Assembly (NCBI GenBank): GCA_012295275.1
Contig: CM022672.1
Span: 3,889,443 to 3,953,442 of the forward strand
Reading direction: 5' to 3'
Length of the DNA: 64,000 nt
Source: Chrysomallon squamiferum
Taxonomy: Eukaryota > Mollusca > Gastropoda > Neomphalida > Peltospiridae
The position numbers and the translations under genes were made by a program. The stretch's first letter is position 1. Every line of letters starts with the position of its first letter. A model generated the notes under the pieces. That model made no database searches. It was not told the DNA's origin and saw nothing but the letters and a program-made list of their open reading frames with translations. Below, piece by piece: positions 41,247-55,262 of this stretch.

Positions 41247-43900
41247 CACATACAAAGAATGAGGTAATGTACTGTGTAGTGTTAGAAATAATCTAAACCT
41301 GAGACCACTGATCACTCACAGCACATTTCAACACACACACACACACACATACACACACACTTAACACAAGCCATGTCACATACAAAGAATGAGGTAATGT
41401 ACTGTGTAGTGTTAGAAATAATCTAAACCTGAGACCACTGATCACTCACAGCACATTTCAACACACACACACACACTTAACACAAGCCATGTCACATACA
41501 AAGAATGAGGTAATGTACTGTGTAGTGTTAGAAATAATCTAAACCTGAGACCACTGATCACTCACAGCACATTTCAACACACAAGTCACTTTATCCTGCT
41601 TTAATCCTGTTGTGCACTGATAATGAAGGAATAAAGCAGATAGACACTGGCTCCAGTTACAGTTTCAGATTGGTTTTCAGGCTGCCTGTAATTGAAAATT
41701 CAGTGTGGAAACAGCTAAAGGCTGGGTGACAGTTTAATATACACCTCTCGCAGAATTTTTGAATTAGCAGTGAAATGGATATGGCAGTGTAAATATGCGT
41801 GTGGTGTTTATTAATATCATGTCCTAACTTTGTAAATGTATGCAGTGCAAGATAATATTTAGAGAGAGAGTTTGTGTGTATGTTTATATTTCTGTGTAAT
41901 ATATATATAACAAAAACTAATCTGTTGTGGTATAGGTAACTTACACAAAGTTCACAAAATTATAATTCACACAGTGGTGAACTTCTTGCATGCTCTGTGA
42001 TCATAACATGACAGATTTCCGTGTCTTTTTAATAATTCACTTTCTATGTCTTTATGTTTAAATTCTGGGTTTTTTAATGTTTCATTTTTTTTTATATTCA
42101 TCATGATAATGTTCAGCTTAATGGGTCTTTGGGTCTATATTCATTTATATTCATGAAATCTCATTAAGTTTATCATATTAATGTTATAGATCTCTAATTA
42201 CACTGGCGAGTTCTTGTTTTTACTTTCCAGATCTATAAATTTTAATAATTCATCCAAAAACTCATCTCCTGTTTTATTTACTTAGTATTTATTCAAATAT
42301 AACCAATCCTCTGTCTTAACTGTTTTATATTTAACTGATCTTAATTTGCATATTTATTGTATTTTTAATGTTGAAAAATAAAAAATATTAGTAATGGTTT
42401 TAATTCCGTATCAAAAAATAATCACTGTGTGAACAGTTTCAAATTTGATTTAAAAATTCGTAAATTACCTTTCAGAGTGTTTTAAAACACATGTAGTGAA
42501 AAGTTTGCTGATTTGAAGTTAAAAGGACAGTTAACACAATGGTGGCTCATTTTTGGATTGTGAACAATCTTATGTTTGTTTTATTTTATGAAAATAATTT
42601 ATACAATGTCTACAGTGGTGACTACACATGGCCTGTTTGGTGTTTTGAAGTTCAAAGAATTTGTTTGCATGTTTAAGTTTTGTTGCTGGTTTTCAAAGTT
42701 TTTGGGGAGATTAAGTTGGTGGGTATTTGGTGTCATGTAGAACTTAGCAAGATTTCACAATTTTTATGGTTCATGGTTTTCTTGTTTATCAAATTTAAAT
42801 GACAAAATAAGAACCACATGTATTTTCAGACATGTAAGAAGTTTATAACCAGTATAGCCATTAATTTTGTGTTTGCAGTTCCTGTAATATTTAAAAGTAA
42901 TGAATGTATACACACACACACACACATACACAGGCACACATATACATACAGACATAAAGAAAGACACACGTAGACAAAGTTATTAAAAAGCAGTACAAGA
43001 AGATCAAGAAGATTTTTAAAATGTCTATAACTTTATAGGTTAGGTAACTCAATATTACAACATGCAGATAACGTGGTTTATTACAGTCTATTCTTTTTAA
43101 TTTGTCCTTTTTCAAAAGCAACATGAAAGCTGGCTGCTGTAATAGAAGATGACAGTGAACAATAACTGACATTATAAAATACACCTGTTCTTCTTTGTTA
43201 TCTTTAGTCTGCCAGTAGGTAATAGTGTTACTCTGAATTAAACACCTTTACCACATGGATGTGCTATTTTTCAAACAAAGACACAACTTGTTTGATAGGT
43301 TTTGTGGAAAAGAAATGTTTGTACATTTTTCTCTCTGTCTGTCTCTCACCAGTAGCGGACCCACAAGCCCAGAATATTGTGATTTACAAACGTATGACAT
43401 TCATGTAATGACCATAATATGGGTATAGATTTTTTATTTTTTTTAAATTTAAAAAATAGGAAAATGAAGAAAAAAAAAAACAAATATACATCCATGGTTT
43501 GTCAGCAGTCATTGTAAGCATATTACTCCTATCTGTTGGAAGGCATGTTTAAAAGATGCCTAGCTGCTTTAAAAAAATAACAGCATAATGCATCATGGAA
43601 GCAGTTTTCCTCACTTAACCATGTGACTGACACAATAAAAGTTACAAATGTAGATACATGTTGAGTCAGAAAAATTCCTTCCTTCCTTGCAGTCTAATCC
43701 CCTCTGTCTCTGCTAAACAGCCTGTACCAGGATTGGATCCAAGTACCCCCAGTATTAGGCCTTGCTCAGCTGTGCCAGCAAGGCTGGGAAACTGTGGTAA
43801 AAGTTTGGTTATCAGCTAAATAGCTTTGATCTCAGCTGCCCCTGTTTGTCATCTGACCGGTAGATTGACCTGTCTGTGTTGAGTCAGCATGTGAGGTTGC

Positions 43901-43931
<31 letters not shown>

Positions 43932-46900
43932 ACACCGTGACTTGAACTCAGTGCATCTGATAGCAGCTACAGCAGCCCAACAGCTGAGCAAGTCATTCAT
44001 CTCATTCCCGCTCAGAGATTCACAAAGTAATTTGCTGCTTTGTTTTGATTTTCTCTCATTCATATCATCAGGAATTTAAAAAAGAAAGAGGAAAAAAAAA
44101 AGAAAATAATAATTGAAAAATGGTTTGCTTTAACTTGTAAAATGCTGATGTTAGAATTTATTGATTTTTGTTTTTAAAACAAACAGTATTTTGGATAATT
44201 TTATTATGCTTGTTATAAAAAAAATTTTAATTTTTTTTTTTCTCACTATATTCTGTTTCTGAAATAAAACAAATGCCCTAGCTAGCTTCATTTGACCTTG
44301 ATAAAGTTTGAATCTAAATGGAAATTAATATTGGTCACCCACACAGTACTGTGGCATCTCTGACCTATGGAGGACCTTTTATGTAAACAACTCCCTCCTT
44401 TTTGTAAACATACCTCCCCATGTTAGTGAGGTCCCTATGGACACATATCATTCAACAATCCTTTCAGGCCCTGACAGCTGCTTAAATTCGATTGGTTAAA
44501 AACTGTTTGAAAGTTGTTCTGATTGGTCAGATAGGTGGTCTTTTTCCATTTTTGACTGGCTAGACAGCTGACCACTTCACTACTGATTGGATGAGTTCAT
44601 TTAATGGCTGGCGACATTTTGTTTGAAAGTTGGGTTTTATTTTCTTTCCATTACAACCGTGAAGTAGTACATTGTTTGAAACTGTCGGGGTTAATTGATA
44701 TGATGATTGCTCTCCCCTTGAGACTCTTGTTGTTGGTTAAGTTTGATTTTCTTAACAAACCTGGCCATTAGCCTAGCACGGCTCCACTCTTCTCTTTAAT
44801 TTGGTGTTATGCAAGCCTCCACCAACTGAAAACAGATGTGAAAGTCCTGTACAACAATTTTACATCATTGTTATTTCAGGCTGGAAAACTGCTTAAATGA
44901 TAAATTAGAAAAGGAATTTTCCCCCAACAGTGTTTAAAATACCATAATAAGGATGTTTAAAAACAAACTGATGAATGAAAATAGACAAAAATTAGAATAA
45001 AATGCAGGTAACAGAAAGATGAGGAATAAATTATAATATTATAATTCAGCTGTTTAAAATGGTTTTAAGATTTTGCTGCTGTTTTCGAACATCCTTTTAT
45101 TCAGTCAGAAATAACTGTAAAATACAAAACTGAAATAAATTAGTTTATTTATGTTTATGAGTTGCATTGAGTGCAGTCTGTTGTCTGATATAATCTAATT
45201 GCTTTTACTATATTCCACATTAAATTTAAGGCCATTAAACATTTTACATTAATTTATTTTATTTTTGTTATTATTATTATTATTTTTATATTTATTATTA
45301 TTATTATTATTATTATTAAATTTATTTTTTTAAAACAAACATGTTATGTAAGATTCTTTGATTATTATTATTATAACTTACTTATATTATTTATAATGTT
45401 TGTTGAATATTTTTTTTTTTTTCTCTCTTTCCAAAAAGCATACATGTTACAGGTGCCAATTAGTGTTAGCAGTGAGCAGATCTGCTCCTCCTGCCCCTCC
45501 TTCTCCTCCTTCTCCTGCAGATGGGTTAGAAAAAGTTCAAGCCTGCAGCTAACAAGCTTATGTCTTACGGTGGTGTGTCTTTGATTTGTTTGTAACCTAA
45601 TCACTGGCCTGGTGTAGGAAGTTACATACTCTCATAAAATTAAATATGTGAGGAATTAGGGCTGGCATAATTAGCTCAGTTTTCTAGTGCTGGCGTCTAA
45701 TGAGCTTGTATCCGTGTATCAACAGAACACTGGGGAGGAGGGTGATGGGAAAGTGTCAGATGCACAACAAATACAAGATGAGTGGTGGGGGGGGGGGGTG
45801 AGAGGAGTTGTTTAAGTTTCAACAGAAGGCTGGTGAGGATAACAGGGTCAGATACTATACCAGTTATAGTGGGTTGTTTGAAAGCAACAGAAGGCTGGAG
45901 TGGGTGATAAGGTGACATAAAGAGGGGGTGGACGTAAAGGATTTTGAATAAACAGAGAAATGGGGAAAATAATGAATACGGGTAATATAGATAAACGTAT
46001 TGGTATCTGAAGGGTTTTTGCACCAACAGAAGGCTGGGATATGGGTAGAGAAGGTGTGGGGTGTAAGTGCTTGAGAAATGAAAAAGTCTTAGAGATGCTG
46101 AAGCAAAATGGTATACCCTGGGTACAGAAGGAATGGGGTGAGATTGAAGATTTATGAAGTGAAGTGAAGGCAGATACATGACAGGGTAGAGCAGTTATAG
46201 TAGACATGGTTGTAACAACAGGTGCAGAAGGGTTGGAGTGGAATCTTTTGTGAAAACTGGAGACTGGTTGAAAGAGCTCTGGTGCTTGTTGAGAAAACAT
46301 GAAATTTGTGTTACCTGGGACATGGGCATTTTACAACTGGCTTTTCTAAACTTTAAGATCTAAAAATGGCTACAAAAATAATGGCTCTTCATATTGAAAA
46401 AATAAGTTAGACATTCTTCAGCATAACAACTGAAGCAACAAAGATGTTGCCACATTTATTTCAAATATTTTTGTATAAAAGCGAGACAAACCAGACATGC
46501 CAGAATGCAACAATTCAGAGTTCACTGACATAAAAATACATGGAACTACACATATATTGTAAAAGTTGGGTTTACAGAATTAAAATATAAATTTTATTCA
46601 AACTCTTTCATAGAGTATGACACTTCACTGACAAAACATAAAACTCACACGTTTCAAAGATTTTTTTATTTTTATTTTTATAAATAAATAAAATATATAT
46701 ATATATTTATTTATTTATTTATTTATTTATTTATTAAGTTCCAAAAAGCAGTAAGTTACTAATACTACAAAGGATATCTGTATTTATTGACCAAATGATT
46801 ATGATCAGCTGAAATGTGTGAAGACATTTGTTTTAAAATAAATGTTAAACTGATAACAGGATCTTGAAAATCATTTTTATCATGACAGTGCTAACATACT

Positions 46901-47169
46901 CATAGAAAAAGGTCAAACTGGTGGCTTCAAAAAGAACAATAGATGCCATATTATTGTCTTGGGTGGGTGTGTCCTGCTTGTGTTTGACATATGATTGGCA
47001 GGTGTCAGAACATAAAATCAGCTTTAAGATATCAGAAGTGTCAAACATTTGCTGATTTATATCTGTTCTTTCACTTTTTCTTTTTCTTTTTCTTCTTTTT
47101 TTTTTTTACTTTTTATTCTTATTAGTGTTTATTTTCTTTTTTATTAAATTTTGTTTATATATACATATA

Positions 47170-47221
<52 letters not shown>

Positions 47222-48267
47222 TTTTTTTTCTTTTTGGAGTGTGATCTTTCAAGTTTTTATGTGTTGGGGGGGGCTTTTTTGTTGTTGTTGTGGTTGTTGA
47301 ATAATAAATCTAGGGTGAAATTTATAAAAATGCTTTGCTAACCTCTGAATACAGTGCTTTTCATACATAATAATATACAAAAGAGCTCTTCAACAAAGTG
47401 TATTTTTTATTGTTTTACTCATATTTGTTTGACCTATGTGTAAAGCTGTTGATGTCAGAAAAGGTAATCTGTTTGTGATTGTGTGACATTTGGCATTATT
47501 CATTACAGGTGAGTTTCATTATATGCTGATAACAAGACACCTTTCTTTCTGTCCTTTTTTTTTTCCCACTACTAGTTACTTTTGTAAACAAAAGTTTATT
47601 GTCTGAGTAGGTACTTGCTGATAACACAAAAAATCAAGATGGCGCCCATGGGGGAGATAAGAAAGTTCAAATGCTCAGTAAGGTGATGGGAAAATTCTGG
47701 TACATCATTGTGAAGTAATGTTTCAGCTAGTGGTTTGTTTAGCATCATCAGAAACATAGCTGTGATTTTATTTTTGATTTTTACAGGGTTGACTCAGACC
47801 ACTTGGATATGTATCAGTATTTAAAAATGTCAACCAAGATATGCAATGCCTTGTTGTTTTAGATGAACACAAAAATTATGCAGACTTTTGTTTTTCTAAG
47901 TCCATTTTATCACAATAAATACAAAATTATTTTTTGCATAAATACTTCTATCAATAGGACTTTAAAAAGGAGTTTAAAACTGTTTTTTAATACATTTTTT
48001 TAATAATAACAGATTATGATTCAGATGCATTTGTTTACTTTATTAAATACAACTGTTGTCATGTAAAATGCATTTGTTCAAGATAAGATTAGCTATAACC
48101 CAGATAGATGTAGATCTTAAAAACAATATGTCTGAGTGATAATACTGTCCAAACAACTAATCTTTGATATGATAAGTGTGGGAATCAGTCAGTTTTACTG
48201 ATAACCTAGATAGGGCAAGACAAATAGCTTTTAAACACATTAATAAAAAACAATAATAATAATAATA

Positions 48268-48312
<45 letters not shown>

Positions 48313-48387
48313 TTGGTACTATTGTTTTTATCATTATTATCATCATCATCATCATCATCATCATCATTATTGTTGTTATTATTTTGG

Positions 48388-48429
<42 letters not shown>

Positions 48430-51400
48430 TTTTATTATTGCTTTATTGATGTTGTTGATATTGTATCTTCTACTGTTGTTAAATTAGAAGTTGAAATGGA
48501 AATGTATTATATTTGTTTTTATTTTTTAACTAGGACTGTTTTTATTATTTTGTGCACGTCAGTGTATATTCATTCAATTTAAACAAGAAGAAAAGGAAAA
48601 GAAAATGGCAGAACAGAAGTTCAAAAGTCATAAATCTGTTTCCATAACACACAAGTACTTGGTGAACTGTGCTGCCATGTCAGTGTTAATGTAAAAAATG
48701 TGTAAATTTTTTTTTCTTGTTTTCTAGTGTACTGATGATGTGTTTTTGCACAAAACAAGCAGAGCATGTTAATATTTTCTTTTTTAATACCTTTTTCATC
48801 AACACTCACTCCCACGCTTACATAACTAAATGATTTTCACCACCTAGCTTTCTGATATGTTGAGAGCCAGACAAGCACACATGCAGTCACATTCATGTAC
48901 ATACACACATACATACACACAGAGACACACACACACACATACACACAAACACACACACACACACACAGGCACACAGGCACACAGAAATACATACATAAAC
49001 ACTTTCCTCTTCCTTATCCATGCAGTCTTGAGATATTAAATGACTGTTCAGACTTTCAGTCCTACCCTCACACCACCCCCAAATGTTTAACATATGCAAG
49101 TCTTCAACTCTCTCTCTCTCCCACTCACAAATGATTAATGTGTGCACACATTCCCCCCCCCACCACCACCAGTGCAAACACTGCAGTTAACAAACCCGCA
49201 AGTTGCTACTTTTTCAACAATGCGCACACAACAGTTTCCACACTCTTCAACTCAAGTCTTTTTCTGACCCAGCGCAGTCTATGAAATTCTCGTTGCCTTT
49301 TTTGTGACAAGTTCCCACATCTGGTAACCCAGAGTCCATTGTGAGCCTTTGAATGGTTACCCCCTTGCCTCTCCTGGTTGTCTAGTGTTTGGATATTGTG
49401 TGATCAAGTAACCAATCTTCTGTGTTACCCCCATATCCCAACAATGGCAAACAGAGATGCAGTGCAGGACTTGCTCTATGAAAAAGCAATTATCTGTCAG
49501 TGTGTTCACCACCAGTCCTTTTCAGAACAGAGACCTGAGCAGAGGAACACAACTGATTTTCTCTGGTTAACTTGAGAAAGAAGAGTGGTGGTTGTTTGAT
49601 CTGCCATGTTGGCAAACAGAAAGGGAGATAAATTCTGATTTTTTAAACATTTTTTTAAAGAAATTATTGTATGTATATAAAAGATTAATTTTGTTAATTA
49701 ATGTTTATTTAATTTTGAGTAATATTTTTCTTCTCTTTTTTCAGTTTATTGGGATATTTCAGTTTATGTTATTTTTATTTTCCCAAAATAAGTTTGTATT
49801 TTTTTAAATATTAATTTTATTTGTTATAAGAAAGAATGTTTTATTTAAAAGAGAAAAGTCATTTTATCTTTTATTCCATAAAAACAATACCAAAATTTTA
49901 AATAATTTATTTGCATTAATATATTTTTTTATATATTTATTTGAATCTTACAGTTGTATTCCTTTTGTCAAATATGCACAAATATAATTATTTGTCTGAC
50001 TTTCTTGGAAAGAAATGCTTTCAATTGTTTCATGTTTTACATCAGCACATTATTAAGAGGCTGGTTAATACTGTCAAGTTTGTTCAAGTGCTCAGATAAA
50101 GCCGTCCACATTCATTAATCACTCACAGAAATTAAAGTGCAGTCCAGTTAAACTTTCTGTGGTACAAAACTTTGTTAAATCCTCTGGCTGTAATACATTA
50201 AGACATAATAATTCCCAATTTTTCCAATGCTTTTTACAGTGATCCGTGGACACACATTGGAATTAGCCAATATTTGTGGCTGTTGGGTTGTTTTTGCAGT
50301 GATTCATTAGAGAATGATTCACAACAAGACGGGAGTGGCTACAAATGACAACAGCAAGGGAGACATGAATATTCCTTTCTCTTGGTGCAGGAGGGGGGGT
50401 TGAAGTGGTTGTGTTTCAAGAGGGGGTGAATAATAAAATGGCTACTAAAATGACAATGCCCAGGCAGACCTGAATTATTTGTTTTTCTTCGAGGTGGGTT
50501 GATACTTGTTGGGGGTGCTGAAGGGAAGTGCAGAATGACACATGTAAAGAAAAGCTTCAGGGAAGATAATCCACAAAATTAAAGGTTTTTGTGAAATGAG
50601 ATACTTCACTGTTGTCAGATGAATGTATTTTATTCCTCAAATGCATAGCTTTGTTCTGCTCCGTGAAGATTCACTGAAAATGCAGGGAAATGAGAGCGAC
50701 ACTGTCAGTTCTAATCACTGAAATGTTAATCATCTGTCGGCATTGATTACCAACAGCTTGATGTTCTTTTGTTCTTGTGGCATCAAGTCCTGCTTGACGA
50801 TACTCTGTCGCATCATATTATATCAGAAAACTTTTTATGTCCTTTCTGCCGCCAGCTTTAGACCTGTGTCAGAAGATAAACTGCACAAGCCAAAACACAA
50901 GACTCCCGTTAAAGCTGGTTAAAGCTGGAAAATGTGCGAAATCGCGGGACACAAAGCTTAGAATGCTGACAGCAAATCTTACTTACGGTGAAATCATGTA
51001 CTCCACTTGGAAGAAATTATCCAAACTTTGTTCACACCACATGTGTTTGACAAAAAAAAAAAAAAAAAAAGAGTAAAACTAGAAAGAACCAAAAAAAAGG
51101 TGTACTTGGTAAACTCTTGAGGTCTGATAGTGAGTGGAGAAAAGTAAACTGTGAAAGCCATTGAGAAATCAAATCCTTTTCCCTCCATTGAGGAATGGTT
51201 ACCTGTTTTAAGATGCACACACTAATAATATCTGCTAGAGCAATTGACTTTTTTCTGCCTAAACAAACTGTTAGTGCATTTAAGGGTAGTGTACTGGAAA
51301 CCTGATCTGCCAAATGTTGTTTCCTTCTGTTCAGCGGAACACTGACAAACAAGCTGTGATTTACACTGAAGTGCAGCCAGTGTTCGTAGACTCCTTATCA

Positions 51401-51730
51401 CAACTGATTTAAAACTTTTTTTGTTTGTTGTTTGTTGTCGTAACATGCAGCCAGAGTGGTAAAATTTAGAGTTATCCAAAATAAAGTCAAGTTCCCAAAA
51501 CAAATTAAATTGGACTAAAAGTTTTGTTTTTTTATTAATGTTTTTGTTGGAACTTACAGCCAAAGTGGTAATTAATTGTCACCAAAAATAAGCTGAAAGG
51601 TTCCCAGTGCAGTTTTATTTTTATATTATTTTTGTTCTTGGAACATGAAGCCAATGTGGTAATTACAAAAGTTGTCAAAAATGAAGTTAGATTTCTTTCA
51701 CAACTGATTTTAGAGTGCTTTGCATATATA

Positions 51731-51787
<57 letters not shown>

Positions 51788-51843
51788 CCATTGCATTCAT
51801 CAAAAATGAATTTAAAATTTTTATTGTAACTAATGACACATTT

Positions 51844-51874
<31 letters not shown>

Positions 51875-52417
51875 GAATTGTTTGTTGAAACTACAGCTGT
51901 TGCTGCCTATGTTGTTCAGGTGGTGATATGGGAGACATGTGAACCACACAGTAAGGTTCCCATCACAGCTGATTGATGTGATTTTATCATTTATTATTTG
52001 TTGTTAGGAACTGAGGAAAATCCTCAGGTTTCCAAACATAACTGATAATGAAGGTAGTTAATAAAACTTGTTTATTGATACCAACCCATGGGCAAATATA
52101 GAAAAGGGAGGAGAGAATAAGCTTTTTTTTTTTTTCTTTTTTTTTTATCAGAAAATATTTTTCTTTTTCTATTAAAAAAAAAGAAGTAGTAATAATAAAA
52201 AGGAGACTGAAATTACAGTAAAGTGATACAAGCAATTAGTGGCTGGCTTTGAATCCATTGCCACGCTAAAGTGCAAAAGACAATTTTAGACATTTGTGTA
52301 AAAGCTTATGAAGTAACTTGAGCAGGTTTCTTATCTTCTGTACTGTTATATGCATCCAGACAAAAATAATCATAATTGTTAGTTAATATCTTTTAAAACC
52401 AAAAATTACTGATGATT

Positions 52418-52451
<34 letters not shown>

Positions 52452-54709
52452 GTTGATTTATTTAATTTATTTTATTTTATTATTTTCATTTCTTTGTTTC
52501 ATTTTATTTAGTTAGTTATTTATTATTCTTTTTTTTTTTTTTCTTTGCTGTATCCAGTAGATGGATTTGATCACCTAAACTTTTATACATCATAATTACA
52601 CTGTGTTACTGTCTTCATTCACATACATATATTCATACACAAACACACACACATATACACATACATAGACATACCCACACATCATTCACCCATATACATA
52701 CACACACACAAATAAACACACACAAACACATTCACAGACATATTCACACATACATAGTCATATTCACCCATCATTCACCCATATATAAACACACACAAAT
52801 AAACACACATCCACATACATAGACATATTCACACATCATTTTTCTTTGTACACAAAAAGATTTCACTGACAACCATGCTTGATATGAGAGAAGCTAACAA
52901 GCCCAAGTGACAGGATTTGAATGGAAAACATACACTCTGTAATTGTTTGGTCACGCTGGAACTTTTGATGGGCTCACAAAGGAGTCACCGATGTGGCACG
53001 CTGCATACAGCAACGCTTGTAATCTGCTGAATCTGTGGCCATTCTGCGATTGTAGCACGGGTGAATTAGTATAGAGGAGTAGCTAGCGGTGGATGGTGGG
53101 TAGGAATCCTGCTGTATGGTCGCTCCATCAGGTCTCGCTAAGCCTCATTGTGTCGGTGAATGGGTCGTGGTGTGAACAAATCAAAATCCTGCTGTGCAAT
53201 CATGATAGGCTGCAGATCAAAGGCCTCCCGCAGGCCTTTCACCAGCTCTTACAGTATATCGCAGCTCAGCCTTCATTGCATCATTATTCTTCTTATTTAA
53301 CTTGACAGGCTTTGTCGTTTTGGTGAGGCTGAGGGGTTTGTTTTTTTACCATTGAAAAGAACGTTGTGATTCCTTTTTATTTTTTTTAAAGTTGATAGAT
53401 AATAACTGTTATGCATGTATTTAACAGTGTGCTGGTAAAATTGGCAAATCCTTAATTGCCTTCTTAAAAATGACTAGTTGTGATGTCTGTATTTCTTTCT
53501 ACTTTAATTCTTCTCAGTCCCCCTCTCTCTCTCTCTCTCTTCTTAAAATTTTTCTTTCTGATACTAAAATAACTTTCTTTTAAGATTTTTGTTTCCTTTA
53601 TTTTTTTAAAATTTTACATACAAACAGATTCAGGGAACAAACAGGTCAAAGTAAAGTAAGAACATGCAAGTTTTAACGTTTATGATGATTCTGTGCTGGT
53701 TCAGAGGTTAGAGAACAAGACAGAAACATAACAGGATCAATTCCCACTCCAGCCATTACCTTATGACAGGTTTATGAAAAATCACAGAACACGTTATGCT
53801 ATTCTTTGTGAAGTAACATATAAAAGATCCTTTTGTTGCTAATCAAACACAAATAACCTTTGGCACAATATTATTTGGTGTCCCTTCTCATAATAAATGA
53901 ACTGTTCCTTATCCATCAGTTCTGATGTCTTATAACTGTAGATAACTGTAGATAAACTGTATGTATATATATATATATATATAAAGATATATATATATAT
54001 ATAGGCATTTAGTGCAAAGTTAATAAAACATATCTTCCATATCTTTTAAAAGAAAAGAAAAGCCAATGTGACATTTAAAACCTGACACTGCTGCTTTCTT
54101 CAGCTTCTCACTCTGACATTTGTGTGTGAGTGAACCTTCCCTACTTTGTGTGTGTGCAGCAACTGATCAGCTCTTCCTGCCGAGGGCTTGTGTTTTTATG
54201 GACAGAGTCTGTGCTCAGTCTCGGGCTGTGACGCACATATCAGTGGCTCGATCTGTCTGATGTTCTTTTAAAACATTCCTCAAGTAGCTTTAAATATTTA
54301 AAAAAAAAAATAATAAAATAAAAAAATGGGACTTGTTCATTTTTTACTGTTTTACCACACATCGCGACCGCCATAAATCTGGGTTATAAATGTTGCACGC
54401 TCTTCTTTTTATCGAGTGAAAAAAAATATTCTCTCTGCGATAATTTTTGTGTTTCTTTTAGATTTTTTTTATTTTTTTTATTTTAAAATTTGATTTAGTT
54501 ACTGTAATAGTAACCCTTTTTTTTTTTATGAAAAGTGTAAAATAAAATATATTTGTTTATTTATTTATCTATTTTGTACTTAAACACTGAAATTTCATCT
54601 TTTATTAACTGTGTGTGTTAATGTTCATATCACATATCTGTATACAGACACATGTATCTTTTCTTGTCACTGATTTAAATTGTGTGTGTATCCATGTTCA
54701 CAAGTACCT

Positions 54710-54759
<50 letters not shown>

Positions 54760-55213
54760 CCATTCCATCACCATTCATCAGTTGTGTATGGAACCATTAA
54801 CTCGTTTCTGAAAATCACATGTTTCACTTGGTGCAGTTTCAGAATGGCAGTAACTGACGTGAAAATAAGCATACCAAGTTGTGATTGCTCTGTTCAATAT
54901 TTAATGAAACCTCTCTCGCCCAGCTTCCATTGTTTCATCCTGACGCTTACACATTTCTTAATAATGGCTTCCATGACAGTGGCAATGTGGTTAATATTTT
55001 AAATCGGTTAAACGTTGTTTCAAATTTGTTTCTTGTCTTCTTGCGTTTTTCTCCTCCACATAATCTGGACTAAATTTACAACATTTGCCATAGAAGATGT
55101 TAGTATTTAGAAATTATTGTTTTAGGATGTAAATTATTGTTTTACAAATCAATAGTTTTTATTCATAATTATTTATTTACTTATTATTATTTTGATTGTT
55201 GTTATTATTGTTG

Positions 55214-55262
<49 letters not shown>

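Noticed and set aside
45697-46300. Overlapping minus-strand frames of 160 and 150 codons
   Set aside because: They lie in a decayed purine-rich tandem repeat, use two different frames of the same DNA and resemble no protein family.
48857-49177. Short Thr/His- and Val/Cys-rich frames
   Set aside because: Products of a CA/GT-rich tract.
50837-51076. 79-codon frame starting at ATG
   Set aside because: No recognisable domain, and it ends in a poly-A run.
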